Below, in pieces: positions 38,969 through 51,087 of a stretch of 64,000 nucleotides of DNA. This stretch comes from Chlorokybus atmophyticus. Its lineage: Eukaryota > Streptophyta > Chlorokybophyceae > Chlorokybales > Chlorokybaceae. Below the pieces are notes generated by a model. That model was given only the letters and a program-made list of their open reading frames with translations. It ran no database searches and was not told where the DNA came from. The stretch covers positions 86,620-150,619 of the forward strand of contig RHPI01002836.1 in assembly GCA_009103225.1 (NCBI GenBank), written 5' to 3'. Within the stretch, counting starts at the first letter, position 1, and each line of letters opens with the position of its first letter. The position numbers and the translations under genes were made by a program.

Positions 38969-41900
38969 ATGACGACAAAGGCGTTGAGGGCGCAGTTCGA
39001 GAACAAGGAGAACGCTGCTGTTGCGGCGGCGGCGATGGCGCCATGGATCAAACCAACGGTAAGAGTATGCAGGCATGGAGCATTCTCATCCACGAAACAC
39101 GTTGATAGCTGTTGGCTGGTTGAAGAAACAGTCGAAAGGTTGTTAGCCCAATGCAAAGCATACTCCTTCTAAGTGACAAGCTTGCATGACAGGGAGATTG
39201 TTCATTTGCATACTACCTGCCCGACATGTTGTGTGTGTTATGTGCCTCTGTGTGTCTCGCATTCACCATCAAGATTATTGTCGTCATCAGCGCCAGCTGT
39301 CCCTGGCCATACCATCGGAGAATGTCCCACCGAGGGCGCCCGCCTCCCCCAACGTGCTGCGAAACAGCACCAACTCAGAGCTCGGTCTTGCACGCCTCAA
39401 GTCAATGGACGTTAACGGGAACGTTTATGTGAAAGGTACAACATGTTTGCAATATAATCATGGCACACACTGAAGACTAGTACTTTAATGCATGACTCTA
39501 TCTGTCCTCGTTTATCAGATGAAGCCATGGTGCTTAAGCACAAGCTGTCAAGAAGGCGGTCCAAATCTGGGCTCAGCATGAGCATGGACTTTGAGGGGAA
39601 CAATGTGGTAAGCACTACTACTCTGTGTGTATCAAAGTGTTCAAGTCTTTTTGCGGTGATCACCAACAAAACCATCTTTGTGTTCAGGTTGGCGATGACG
39701 TAACCTCTGTGCCCGCTGAAGAGCCCGCTGATGCCAACAAGGACAAAGAGTTGGTTGAACTGCGTGAGTCCAAAAAGACTCTTGAGGTTCAGGTGAGTGC
39801 ATTCCGAGTGGTGTAGGAATTCATGTTGTCCTGTTTTTTTTTATCAACATATGCGTGTGTGGTGAATGTTAACAGCTAGCTGAAGCGGTGGTCATTAAAA
39901 GCAGCTTGGAGGAAAAGATTAGGGTGAGAAGGCTTGTGTGCGTGGGTGCTTTGGTGTTGTGTTGTTTTTGAGTTATAGTATGTGCTTGGCTTGTGCTTGT
40001 GTTGTTTGACATTCTGTTGCGGTTCGCAGGAACTGGAGTTTGAGCTTCTGTACCTTCAAGAGGAGAAGAAAAGTGCTGAGTCAGAGGTACCAGCTACCAA
40101 CGTGCACACAATGTTGTTGTTGTTACTTGTCGGGGATAATAAAATATATCATTGTTGTGTGCAGAGAGACACACAGGCTGCACGCGCAGCTGAGATCCAA
40201 TCGCGCCACGACATTGAGCGCGGCCTGCGTGAAAAAACTGTTGCACACATGCGTCGGCTTGAGACAGAGCTCACCCTCGCAAAGAACCACCTGGAGGTAT
40301 TGTGCATGTAACTGCATGCGTCTCTGGCATGTAACATGACACACACATATGCACAAGCGCACACACAATCACCCTCATTCACCCCCGCTCTCGCATGCAC
40401 ACTTGTGTGTGTGCGCGAGTGAACTCAACCAAATGCTCAAATACTGACACATACACCCGCATAAAAACACAGTTACCTTCTCTGTGTCACGCATAATCAA
40501 GCTTTGTGGTTGTTGGCAGGTTCTGTTTACCAAACAAGAGTCCGCATACCCTCTGCTGCCTCTGCTCGACAGCAACGTTGCCGACGCACAGAAGGCTGGA
40601 GCGAAGCTGGTTCTGGCGTTGGTGTCTGCTGAAAATGAAGCACAGGTAAGTGATTGTTGTGCGTTCACAGGTGCATGGGCGTGACTCCATAGTCGCCGGA
40701 TGACATGAACAGCAACACTACACCAACAATGACAGCTTGTACACAACATTTGCCACACCTGCGTAACAACACATGGCATGGCTTGTACAACATCTACAGG
40801 TGGCAGAAGCCAAGGAAAAGGCTATCGTGCCTCTGGTGACCACCCTAAAGAAAGGCTCTGAGAAAGCAAAGGAGTGCGCTGCGTATGCTCTCGGCCAGCT
40901 GGCAGCAGAGCGCGACGAGAACAAGGTACACATGATATAACATACCCTCTGCACCGGTTATCTGTTACTTACAGTAAGGTTGTGTGGCTGCCCAGTCAAC
41001 AATCAACTCCGCCGGAGCTATCATGGCTCTCATCTCCGTGCTGAAAAGCTCTGGTCCGGCAGCAAAGGCAGCAGCTGGAGCAGCTCTGCAAACACTGTCA
41101 CATGGTTGCAACGACAACAAGGTCAGTGTGCTGCTGCTCTTGTTGTTGTTGTTGTTGTTGTTGTTGCAGGTATTGACGATGACATGTTTGTGTATGTTCA
41201 GACAAGCATTGCTATCAATGGTGGATTGGGCCCGCTTGTCCAGCTGATGGACAGTGGAACTGTCGAGGGCAAGCTGGCTGCCGTGAGCGTGCTGCGTAAC
41301 ATTGCCACAATGGATAGATGGAGGGTGAGAACAACGTGTTGCTATCACATTTAACACAATGAGACTACCTTTTTGGTTTTTCTCATATATACCCTCTTTA
41401 ACCAACACAGGAAGCAATTGTCAAGAAAGGTGCCATCCCTGCGCTCGTGTCAATGCTGCACAGCACGAGTGAAGCCCACAGGACCGTTGCGTGTGAGTGT
41501 GTGACCAACCTGAGCTACATGTGCTTTGAGAACCAAGGGGAGTTTGCCCGCGCCAACGCCATCCAGCCCCTGGTGGGACTCCTCGCTGTTGGGAGCGACG
41601 ACACACGCGAGGCTGCATGCCAGGCCCTGCGCAACCTGACCCTCGCACCCGAAAACACAGTAAGTTCATACCCATGCACATGTGCACCATGCATGCACGC
41701 ACTCAACACACGTTCGCGTATGCGCATACACGCATAGTAGATTTTTCCCTATCTAATGTAAGTTGACTAAAGCTTTATGCCTGTGTTTGCAGGCTTTGAT
41801 TGCTGCTTTTGGTGGCATTCCCGCAATGGTTGATCTCCTGGAGCATGGCCCCGATTCAACAAAAGCTGTGGCGGCTTCAGCGCTGTGCAGCCTCGCGGTG

Positions 41901-42306
41901 AACAATGACAACAAGGTGCGAAGCACTTCTCTACCTGTGTCCACACATGCATACACGCATGCACAGAAACAGGCACGCATGTACGTGAATGCATGCATGG
42001 CACGCTTCAGGTACGCGCCGAGACATATTGCTCATCGCCAAATGTTGTCATGCACAGGTTTCTATTGCCAACGCGGGTGCGATCCCTGCCTTTATCGACC
42101 AGGTCGATCACGGTGTGAACAGTGGTCGCAAGGCTGCGGCGCTGGCTTTGCGCAACCTTGCGGGCAATGCCGACATCCGCCTCGAGCTCATTGGGTCCCG
42201 GGCTGTCGAGGCGCTCGCCTCTTTGCGCGAGGAGGGTGATGCTGATGAGGCACGGGCGGCAAAGGGTGCACTTGAGGCTCTTGGAGTGCACCTTGTGCTG
42301 GAGTGA
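38969..42306 (+). CDS. Armadillo-repeat protein with N-terminal coiled coil
   Basis: Fourteen exons (38969-39058, 39297-39435, 39519-39607, 39688-39792, 39876-39923, 40030-40086, 40165-40296, 40520-40645, 40800-40925, 40996-41121, 41202-41324, 41411-41659, 41793-41915, 42058-42306) sum to 1782 bases, 593 residues. Residues ~110-220 are coiled coil (ELVELRESKKTLEVQ, ELEFELLYLQEEKKSAESE, RRLETELTLAKNHLE). The rest is a right-handed ARM solenoid of about nine repeats with the usual signature (for example KKGAIPALVSMLHSTSEAHR, GGIPAMVDLLEHG, AGAIPAFIDQVDHG, ALRNLAGN). ARM arrays are protein-binding scaffolds; no enzymatic motif is seen. Donors from exon 4 onward are phase 0, and exon length matches the repeat. 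Orthology (importin-like, vacuolar or plant ARO-like) cannot be resolved by eye. An upstream exon is possible. Confidence 0.88.
41136..41168. repeat. (GTT)n microsatellite in ARM-gene intron 10
   Basis: Interrupted TTG repeat ending at a TTGCAG that could mimic an acceptor; the true acceptor used by the repeat-bounded exon is at 41201. Confidence 0.9.
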
Positions 42307-43428
42307 GGAGAGAGTGTCTGCAGTGTTGGTGTTTTGGTGTGTTGGTATCACACATAACTTACACATTTATTCGTTTCGATTGGTAAGGTAAGTTTTGACA
42401 GGTAGTCTAGTTCCTTAGCTGTGTACAGGTCCTATACTTGGGCCTTCTTGACTATGACTTAATGTGTAAATATAGATCCTAATGCCACATTGTTTCCTTA
42501 TTCAAAACCACATCACTGCGACCAATTTGAGTGTCTGTTTGTATGCAGTGATATTGAAACTGCCGGTGCAGTTGCGGTCCTGTGTCTTGCTCATAGCATT
42601 TTGCATGCCGCTGGCATGCGTGTGAGTATGCTTGTGCAGTGATAGGCAGGGATGACAGTACGTAGCTTGGTGTGACGATGTTGCATACTAGCGTGTCAAA
42701 AATTTTGCATGATCATGTGAGTTGATGCTGATAGGATGTGGCGTTGGTGTCATCCAAGCATATGGGTTGCTACGCTCTGCAGGTTGTCCTTGCTTGCGAG
42801 TCTATCGCCTGCTGCCTGAGAGTGTCTGTAGCAGAGTCCTACTTTATAGCGTCTTAGTCTCTGGTTTGAGTCTTAGGTCAAACGAAGCACTTTGGTCATA
42901 CTGTTTGGTTCGCTGTACCTGCCTGCCTTTTATTTGTGTCATCCTTATTTGTGTCATCCGGTCTGTTTGTGCTGCTTGTGCTGCCAGCATTTGTAACTAC
43001 CGTGAATCACAGACTGTGGTCCTTGAGCTTGCCGACACCGGATGCTTGTATGTCAATGATACTTAAGGTTGAGAGGAACACACCTTGAACTTACTCAAGC
43101 TCTTAGATGGATTATGTGGTGTGACAACAAAGCCTGCAGCCGGCCTTGCTAGCTGCAGTTATACGTGACTGCATATATATGTGTGTGCGCGCATATCAGT
43201 GTGTGCAGTTGTGCACAAGCATCACGCGCACAATGGTCATCAGCTTACCCAACGTCCGACATCTGTTCAAATACAGCGAGCACACAGCCCCAGCGCACAG
43301 CCACAAAACAAGCTGGACCAACTACCTCCTCACCACATATACAACATGCAATCAGATCATCCAGCTTCACATCACCACGCCATCAAACCGTGTAACATGC
43401 CAGTTGTATGTACTGATCTCTCTTCACC
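42307..43428. other. Intergenic between convergent ARM and NIFK genes
   Basis: A TG-rich, low-information stretch with no splice-consistent coding model. Confidence 0.6.
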
Positions 43429-45260
43429 TCAACTGTCCTCAGCTTCAAAGACCTTTCTCTTGGGCCTTGTGCTGGGCAATGACCCCGCGTACCCCTCGAA
43501 CTGGTAGTCGATGCCGGCTGCGGCGAGCTTCTCCCTCCTCTCATCGTCTTTTTGTATCAACTTGTCCACTTGCTTCGCTGTCTCCGCCACCGTGCGCTCC
43601 TGCATAAGCACGACGCGTCGAACACACACACATACGCAAGCGCATATGCACACATGCAAGCGCACACACCCGTGCTACTCGCCCTTTTGCAGATTGATTG
43701 TGAATTCTACATACGTACGCACGCCTACACGCACATACGTGTGCACGCATGTGCGCGCGTGTTGTAGGATGACTGCTTATGGTACATTGACACACAACCC
43801 ACAGGGCTGGCATGCTTACTTTGTTGTGCAGTTCGCGTGCCCACTTTTGCCACGGAAGCCGCGCAAACTTCCGGTTCGCACCGACAAACCTACGGCAAAC
43901 AATACGTGATGAATAACAACAAGTCACGATTTGCAGTGAGTCCATCAAAGTGCACACGAACTGGTGTACAAGAAGGACAGCCAGATAGCAAAGCAAACTT
44001 GCAGCATTCATCAGAGTATGCAGTATGCAGTTACACGCTGCACACGCACACATGTGCACACTGCGTGCACATGTACAAATGGTGATGTGGTGTGCTGCAC
44101 ACACCAATACATACAAGCCACACACGCACGCACCTAAGACAATGGTGTGTGCCGACACATGCTGTGCATGCTGTACAACCTCACATGCGCGCGCATGTAC
44201 ACATACACACAAACGACCACGCACGCGCACGCACGCTCGCACACACACCACATGTGTACCACATGCACGCATGCTGAGCAGCGTGTCGCGCTTACGTGCG
44301 TGCATGCAGGCGCTCCGGTGGCACCAGCTTGCACTGCAGCATCTGCCCAAACATGAGGTAGTTGTCCATCGCGCCCGTGGCGATCGCCGCCACCGCTGGG
44401 GAGTCGAACTCCACGAAGGCGTAACCCTTGGACTTGGCCGTCTGTTGATATTGTGCGCATAATCAACAACATTGCGTGAGACAACAAACCCAACAGTGTG
44501 CACTCACACGACATCGCACGCATGCACGCGCATGCGCGTTGTTAATCCGAACACCCCATACCCACCTTTTTGTTGCGGGACAGGCGCAGTCGGGTAACAG
44601 TCCCAAACTGTGAGAAGAACCCTGCAGCATTCAAGCGTGTTAACTTCACAGTGGTTTCCAGTCCAACCCCGACGTACTAACACCATCCTCTCACACCTTT
44701 CATCTCCTTTTCAAAGAACCCGTGCGGGATGTGCCCAACATAAACCACGCGGGGCTTCTCTTCCCCTCCGTCGTCATTGTTGTCATCAGCGCTGCCGTCA
44801 GCAGCCCTCCTCTTCTTCTTTTTGGAGCTTGTCGTCTGCATTGGCTGTGATGCACCAGCCTGGCAATGCAAATGAAAGGTCATGACAATGGCAGCCAGGT
44901 TGTGAACAAGAACAGGACTGAGCAGAGACGTAGCAGTAAGGTCATGCACGAATGAGAGCACGACAGTGGTAATGGTGATAGACAAAGGCATCGTGCGTGT
45001 AAGCCTCGATGCAGCAATTAGGAAAAAAAGAGGCAATGGTGCTCATAATAATGGCGTAAGTTTAACTTTACCTCAAGAGGGATGACGTCCTCCGCCTCCT
45101 CTGCCTCTTTTTCCACCTCCTCGGCTCTGGGAGCAGTAGAAGGCTGCTCCTCCTCCACCTGCTCCATCTGTGCTTGCTGGTTGACGTCAACTCCCTCCTC
45201 GGCGGCGGCGGCAACGGCGGCGGGCCGCCGCTTCTTCGCGCTACCCTTTCCTGCTGCCAT
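43429..45260 (-). CDS. NIFK: NIFK / Nop15-type nucleolar RRM protein
   Basis: NIFK in animals and Nop15 in yeast bind pre-60S particles and are needed for ITS2-region rRNA processing in the nucleolus. Six exons (45260-45072, 44859-44697, 44621-44566, 44441-44296, 43889-43820, 43599-43429) sum to 795 bases, 264 residues. The N-terminal ~115 residues are low complexity: Lys/Ala at the start, then Glu-rich, then a KKKKRR nuclear signal and an Asp-rich stretch. One RRM follows, with RNP2 VVYVGHIPHGF and RNP1 SKGYAFVEF, and the family-specific phrase MDNYLMFGQMLQCKLVPPE. After the RRM the family tail is present: FVGANRKFARLPWQKWARELHNK and QVDKLIQKDDERREKLAAAGIDY. The start is the first ATG of the alanine-rich N terminus. 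It diverges from MED4 about 400 bases away across a (CCG)n tract. Identification is strong. Confidence 0.93.
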
Positions 45261-45399
45261 GCCTGAGCGTACTAGCACAACCTCACAGCTCTCCCCGCAG
45301 ACGCTGCCACTCACCCAGACAACTCAATTCGACCCTCTTGCACTCCCCACGCCAAACCGCTTGCCACAATCACACCACCTCCACCGCCGCCGCCAACCA

Positions 45400-45432
<33 letters not shown>

Positions 45433-45659
45433 TGCCTGCTGCAAGCGTAATCCGTCTCTCAGCTCAAGCTCGTGGCGTGTCCGGGAGCCGTATCTCTCCC
45501 CTCCACAGCGTGACCGGCAGCTACGCTTGTGTGCTTGTTGTCTCCGTTTCTCCCCTTGGCATTCCACTGAACCATGCATGGCGGCGGCGGCGGCGGAGGA
45601 AGAGGAGGAGGAGGAGGAGGACGAGGCTGATCTCTCAAGGAGCAGGCCCATCATCAACC
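45261..45659. promoter_or_regulatory. Bidirectional promoter interval, NIFK/MED4, with (CCG)n tract
   Basis: About 400 bases between two divergent housekeeping genes. It contains a (CCG)n/(CGC)n run at about 45384-45434 and, next to MED4, an acidic GAG/GGA run (45585-45625) that is also open as an alternative short frame from an ATG at 45572. No core promoter element is convincing. Confidence 0.4.
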
Positions 45660-48199
45660 ATGGGTGAGTGGGTAGCGGGTAGAGCTGCTCGGCTGCTGGA
45701 CGACATGGGCGTGCTGACTCGTGAGGACGGCAACGACGGCGTTTTGCGCAACTTCGCCGCTCAGCTTAGGCATGCGGCGGCTCTCCTCGAGCTATCCCTG
45801 GACCAACACACCAATGCCAGTGCTGATGGTAGCAGTAATCCCATGGACAATGCCGTCAGCGTGAGGGACATCGTCGCCTACGCCCACAAAGTCAGCTACT
45901 CCTCCTACGCACCGATGGGGTATATGCCGGGACAGCCGATGAGGAGAGGGATGCCGCCGGCGCCGCAGGATGAACATATGAGAGCGTCGGCGCTGTACAA
46001 TGCACCGGGTAAGGATGCCATGATCGCGTGGTTGAAGCTCAGCGCACGTTGTTTCACGATGCAATCGACCACAATGATCCACAAGGCCTTCGTGCAATGC
46101 CCTGAGTTGTAACGCTCCAAGTTGGTGTCAGTGTTCGAGTTTTGCTGTAGCACATGGCGAATCCGTGGTTGTCCTGCAGGAACGTGTGAGCATGTGAGTA
46201 GGTGTGTGCACGCTTGCTGGCGCGCATGTGCGCGCGTGCATGCATCTCATGCAACCGTCTGTGTGCTCAAGCACTCACATATGTGTGCCTGCGTGCCTGC
46301 GCTTACGCATGAACATGTTCGTGGGCCGAGGTTTACATGTACGTGCATGTATGCGTTTTGTTTTTGGGGATTGCATACACGTTCATGTGGACGCTCTTGC
46401 TCGTGTATGCACATTGCGGGCGCACGCGCATGCGTATAAGTGCTATATGAGCATGCACGCCAACACATATGCGCATCCCCCNNNNNNNNNNNNNNNNNNN
46501 NNNNNNNNNNNNNNNNNNNNNNNNNNNNNNNNNNNNNNNNNNNNNNNNNNNNNNNNNNNNNNNNNNNNNNNNNNNNNNNNNNNNNNNNNNNNNNNNNNNN
46601 NNNNNNNNNNNNNNNNNNNNNNNNNNNNNNNNNNNNNNNNNNNNNNNNNNNNNNNNNNNNNNNNNNNNNNNNNNNNNNNNNNNNNNNNNNNNNNNNNNNN
46701 NNNNNNNNNNNNNNNNNNNNNNNNNNNNNNNNNNNNNNNNNNNNNNNNNNNNNNNNNNNNNNNNNNNNNNNNNNNNNNNNNNNNNNNNNNNNNNNNNNNN
46801 NNNNNNNNNNNNNNNNNNNNNNNNNNNNNNNNNNNNNNNNNNNNNNNNNNNNNNNNNNNNNNNNNNNNNNNNNNNNNNNNNNNNNNNNNNNNNNNNNNNN
46901 NNNNNNNNNNNNNNNNNNNNNNNNNNNNNNNNNNNNNNNNNNNNNNNNNNNCCCCCCCCCCCCCCGCTCATGCATCCATGCGTGCGTGTATTTATGCGCT
47001 CAAGTGCATGGTCATGCGCATGGGCGTGTGTGTGTTCGCATGCATGGGCCCATACTCGTCACCAAACGTTGTTTGGCACACGCAGTCATCGTGACGAGGG
47101 CTGAGAAGAAGGCCAAAACCGCCGCCGCTGCCGCCGCTGCTGCAGCTACACTGCCCCCCACACCCGCATTGCCTCCCGTCACGCCCGCAGCCCCACCAAG
47201 TACAGAACTATGTCAACAACACCGACTCATATCCAACCCATCAACCCATTGTCACCATGTTGTTGTGCGTTTGCAGGTCTGGAAGGTGCAGAGCGCCAGG
47301 GTGCAGGCGCGCCGATGCCGGCCATCATCCCGCCGATGCCCCACGGATGGAAGCCTGGCGATCCCCTCCCAGACTGTGAGTTGTTGCAGAGTTGGTTGTT
47401 CGTTGAGTTGTCCCGCTTGCAGCACACATGCAACTGTGTCAACACTTTTATGTCTGGCTATGCATACACGCACACTTGTGCAAAAGCAGTAAGTTCCCAG
47501 ATGCACATGCGTGCATACGCCCATATGCACGTGCCCGCCCGCGCAAACGCGCTTACACGACTTGTGTGTTGGTTACAACGCAGTTGAGCTGCCGCCTATG
47601 CCGGAAGGTTGGAAGCCCGGCGACCCCGTCCCTCTTCCTGCTGTGCCGTTGGTCCCGCCGCCGACACTAGCCCATGTGTTGGCAGCGCCACCCGCCTCGC
47701 AGGACACGGGAGCAGCGCCCGGGCCAGAGTACGATGGTCGTGCTGTTGTTGCGTGTGTGGGTGGGTTGGGTTGTGGGAAGGGGGGCTGATGTGGTTGCGT
47801 GTGGGTGTGGTTCAGGATGATGGCGGGGCCGGTCACGGCGGCGGCGCCAGGAGGGCAGATGGTTGTGCCGTTTGTGCAGGTGACAGAGGCTGGGTTAGTG
47901 ATTGCATGTGGAGTACATGTTGGAACTAACGCATGTGCACGCGTATGCATATTGCACGTGCACAAGCACACAACCACATGCACGCACAGCAAAACACGCG
48001 CATGCGCACGAAGAGATTCGCACACACTCATCATCCGCGTGCGCGCGCGCGCACACACGCACGCATACACATGCGAGAGTGGCTTGGCCAACCTCTGTCG
48101 TTGCAGCTTGATCTCAACCCTGATCTGGAGGAGGAGTACGATGACGCCAGCATGTACAGCGACGAGAGTTACAGCGAGAGCGAAGACGAGGAGTCGTGA
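45660..48199 (+). CDS. MED4: Mediator complex subunit 4
   Basis: MED4 is a middle-module subunit of Mediator, which links transcription factors to RNA polymerase II. Six exons (45660-46008, 47086-47199, 47277-47375, 47584-47728, 47816-47879, 48107-48199) sum to 864 bases, 287 residues. The diagnostic part is SVRDIVAYAHKVSYSSYAPM followed by RRGMPPAPQDEHMRASALY. Next is an Ala-rich linker, then two copies of a Pro-rich unit typical of plant MED4 (PMPHGWKPGDPLP and PMPEGWKPGDPVPLP). The C terminus is LDLNPDLEEEYDDAS and an acidic/Ser tail. The N-terminal helical region before the diagnostic motif is short (~70 residues), so a start further upstream is possible; 45660 is the first in-frame ATG. 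Intron 1 contains the largest assembly gap, so an exon hidden there cannot be excluded. Confidence 0.88.
46482..46951. other. Assembly gap (N run) in MED4 intron 1
   Basis: 470 Ns, flanked by five or more Cs on the left and 14 Cs (46952-46965) on the right, inside alternating CA/TG/GC sequence. Confidence 0.99.
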
Positions 48200-49252
48200 C
48201 ATCGGTGCTGTAGGTTGTCAGCATGGATCTGTTGTACAGGTTGTAAGGGTTGTAGAGAGGTGGGTGAGCTTGGCCAATGTGGGTTGGCGCAAGCTGAGTT
48301 TTATACAAATTGCCAAGAGTGCGACGCTACTTTGGGACATGTGTTCCAGGGGTGAATGCCACACTGTTGTGCAATCTGTGACCCTCTTGTGCGATCATGT
48401 TCAAGTATTGATGGCGCGATTTCCGTTTGACACAGGCACTATCAATCAGATCAAATGTAGAGCGTAGGCGGTGTGTATCATTGTGCAACAGATTGTACGT
48501 GGGTATGTCACTACTATATGGCCTTCTCACATGGGGTTCAACGGCTAAAGGGGGCCAATACACCATTGCACTTACGTACAAAATAAGCTATGTGCATTGC
48601 GCTTGTAATAGACCAACCAGCGGTTGGCTCAGTTGCAGTGCATGCTTTGTGCAGGCTTTCCAATCACAAGCAAGATGCACAAGTGAGCACACACACACAA
48701 CACACAGTCTCAATGCACAGTCAACAAAGCCAGGCAGAGCAGCAGCGACTGTATTATAACAGGGCGATGCGAAGCTATGTGCCGTAGCTAAGTGTGTGCA
48801 GTGTTGTGGGCGGGAGGGTGTTGTCGGGCAAGGGCAGAAGGATGTGGAGCAGACCTGTGCGCACAGGTGCCAAGGTCACGCGCATGTGTACAAGAATGTT
48901 AAGGGGTGACGCGCAGATGTAGGTATAACTTCCAGGGGGTTGCATTGTGGCATAGGATACAACCCATGGGGCCAATCATCAGCACAAGGAAGGAAGCTTG
49001 TACTTAAATAGTTGAGGTGTGACCTGTGACACGTTGCGCAAAGCAACATACAACATTTTGTTCTGAGGGCCTCACCCAAAAAGAAAGAAAGCACGTTACA
49101 CAGACAGGTCAGTGCCTTCAAAACATGATGCAAACCACCGTGCATTGGCGTTTCATCTGCCTATAGCGTGCACCACCACGTGTACGTGCTGCTTGGCCAT
49201 GCGAAGATTGTGTGCAATTTTCCTCCGCCCCCATTTTAAGCTGTTCGTCGTC
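48200..49252. other. Intergenic; no gene seen
   Basis: Downstream flank of MED4 and upstream flank of the acetyltransferase. Short frames only. Confidence 0.55.
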
Positions 49253-50334
49253 ATGACGATGCATGGCGGCGGCGGCGGTGGCGGCGGCGAAGGACCAGGC
49301 CGAGGAGGAGAGGGAGGAGGGGAGTGGGTTGTGGAGCGTTGGAGCGCCAAGGGGACGGCGGAGGCGGCGAAGGTGCTGGAGGAGGTGGCGGCGCTGGAGA
49401 AGCGCGTGAGTGACCGACCAGTGCACGTTTGTGTGAGGCATGGATTGTGCATGTTGATTCATGTCATGCAAGTAATGTAATCAATATGTAATTAATATGT
49501 TCAGATGTGTTATCATTACCATCATTTGCGATAGCTTGTCATATCTACAATCATTGCGTAGTAGTGTGACGAATTGTTAATGGGATCGTCATAGCATTGC
49601 TGATGATATCTCAATCGCTGTAATTATCACAGTAATAGTCGTCAACATTGGTGGATGATTTACGGTTGTTGTTGCATGAGACCGCTGCAGTGTTTTGGTG
49701 TGTCGACTCATTGCAGACGCACGCTATAAACACAACCGAACACACATGCAGATTTTCCCGAAGCACGAGTCGATGCACACCCGCCTCGCATCCGAGCTGT
49801 CACACCGAAACACAACGCTGCTGTTCGTGCGCTCAAGACGACAAGGAGAACAACAGCAAGGAGAAGTTGTAGGCTATCTTGTTTACACCACTCAGTCCCT
49901 CCTCACCACCATCACAAAGCTAGCAGGTCAGACACGCATGCACACATGCACATATGAACACTGACAACGCACGCACGCACGCACGCACGCACGCATTCGC
50001 ACGCGCGCGTGTGCCCAAACGCACACATACATACGAGTGCACGCATGGACGCATACACGCATGTAGAGACACACACGCACACACGCACGCACACGCACAA
50101 TGCACCCCCGTTCCCCTCTCAGTCCGTCCCGACCATCGTCGCCTCGGCATCGCCACCGCCCTCTTCCTCTCGATGAACAACAAGCCGACCACCGCCGTCG
50201 CGCTGCACGTGGATGTGGAGAGGGGGGAGGCCGTCCGACTGTACCGCGCGTGGGGGTTCGAGGTGGAGGGGAGAAGGATTGAGGACTATTATGCGAAGGG
50301 GAGGGACGCGTATAGGATGGTGTTGGGCGGATGA
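49253..50334 (+). CDS. GNAT-family N-acetyltransferase
   Basis: GNAT enzymes transfer acetyl from acetyl-CoA to an amine. Three exons (49253-49405, 49752-49926, 50123-50334) sum to 540 bases, 179 residues. The N terminus is Gly-rich (MTMHGG...) and then helical (TAEAAKVLEEVAALEKR). The second exon holds IFPKHESMHTRLASEL and the beta strand VVGYLVYTT. The third carries the acetyl-CoA pyrophosphate-binding loop (motif A) VRPDHRRLGIATALFLS, followed by LHVDVERGEAVRLYRAWGF, matching the Rim-like pattern of N-x-x-A-x-x-L-Y-x-x-x-G-F with the Asn replaced. It ends in a DAYRMVLGG tail. In-frame ATGs at 49253 and 49259 are equally plausible starts. Substrate is unknown; ribosomal-protein or N-terminal acetylation is common in this subgroup (inference). 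The intron before the third exon has a 25-base ACGC tandem run. Confidence 0.85.
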
Positions 50335-51087
50335 GATGAAGGGAGAGGGGAGGGAGATACGGTGAGGGGTTGTTGTGGTTGTTGTGGTTGGTGGTGGTGG
50401 TGTGCGCGTAGGTTGTATCCATACGGGTGTGCCATGGTCGAGTGTGCCTGAATTGCATGCGCGTATGGTTGGGTGCGTGCACCTGTTACAACTGTACTGC
50501 ACGCGCGCGTAACACGTGTCTGTTTGCTGCAGTCCATACACCCCACCGTTGCTATGCCTCTGGCACCCGCAAGGTGATGTTCACTCACCCCATACACCAA
50601 GTTGGACGTCTGCTGCAGCAGCAGGTGAGTCTCTCTCTCAGCTCCCAAACAAGAAGAACTGTAGGCTTGTTGGTGTGTTTTTCAAGGGCATGGGTGCTCG
50701 GCTGTGCTGGTTGCCTCACTTGGCTTTGACATCATCGTTGTTGTGCGGGCCCAGAGGGCACAGGAGACCGCAACGTTGTGCAACATCGTGCCTTTATTAG
50801 TAGAGACATGAAGACATGCACCATGTTAGTAGTAGCAGTAGCTGTAGCGTGTACTTGTAGTACTGGTTGTTGCTCTTATGAAGGTCGTGGCAGAGTGGTC
50901 CGAGCTGATAAGCTGATGGGAATGCATTGCGCGTGCGTGCGTGCGTGTTGGGGCCAAGACTACATTCGTACAACTGTACATGGGTACGGTCATTGTGCTC
51001 AGTTTGCTTTGAGGCAAAGCTCACAGAGGTGTCTGATACTGCTGCTTACACGTACCCACAGTCACAGAAACGCACATGCACACCCAT
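50335..51087. other. Intergenic; no gene seen
   Basis: Contains a few short frames and a minor GTA-repeat tract (50827-50862). From about 51050 it becomes similar to the sequence upstream of the PpiC-rhodanese gene. Confidence 0.5.

Noticed and set aside
43541-44503. 320-residue minus-strand open frame
   Set aside because: It runs through the introns of NIFK in the wrong frame; its Cys/His/Arg-rich content comes from the alternating TG/CA/GC tracts.
46204-47492. Long open frames across the N gap
   Set aside because: They are open only because the gap is read as unknown residues; the true MED4 exons lie on either side.
49970-49994. ACGC tandem run as a possible CRISPR or satellite
   Set aside because: A simple tetranucleotide microsatellite in an intron, with no spacers. 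No CRISPR array, rRNA or tRNA gene was seen in the window.
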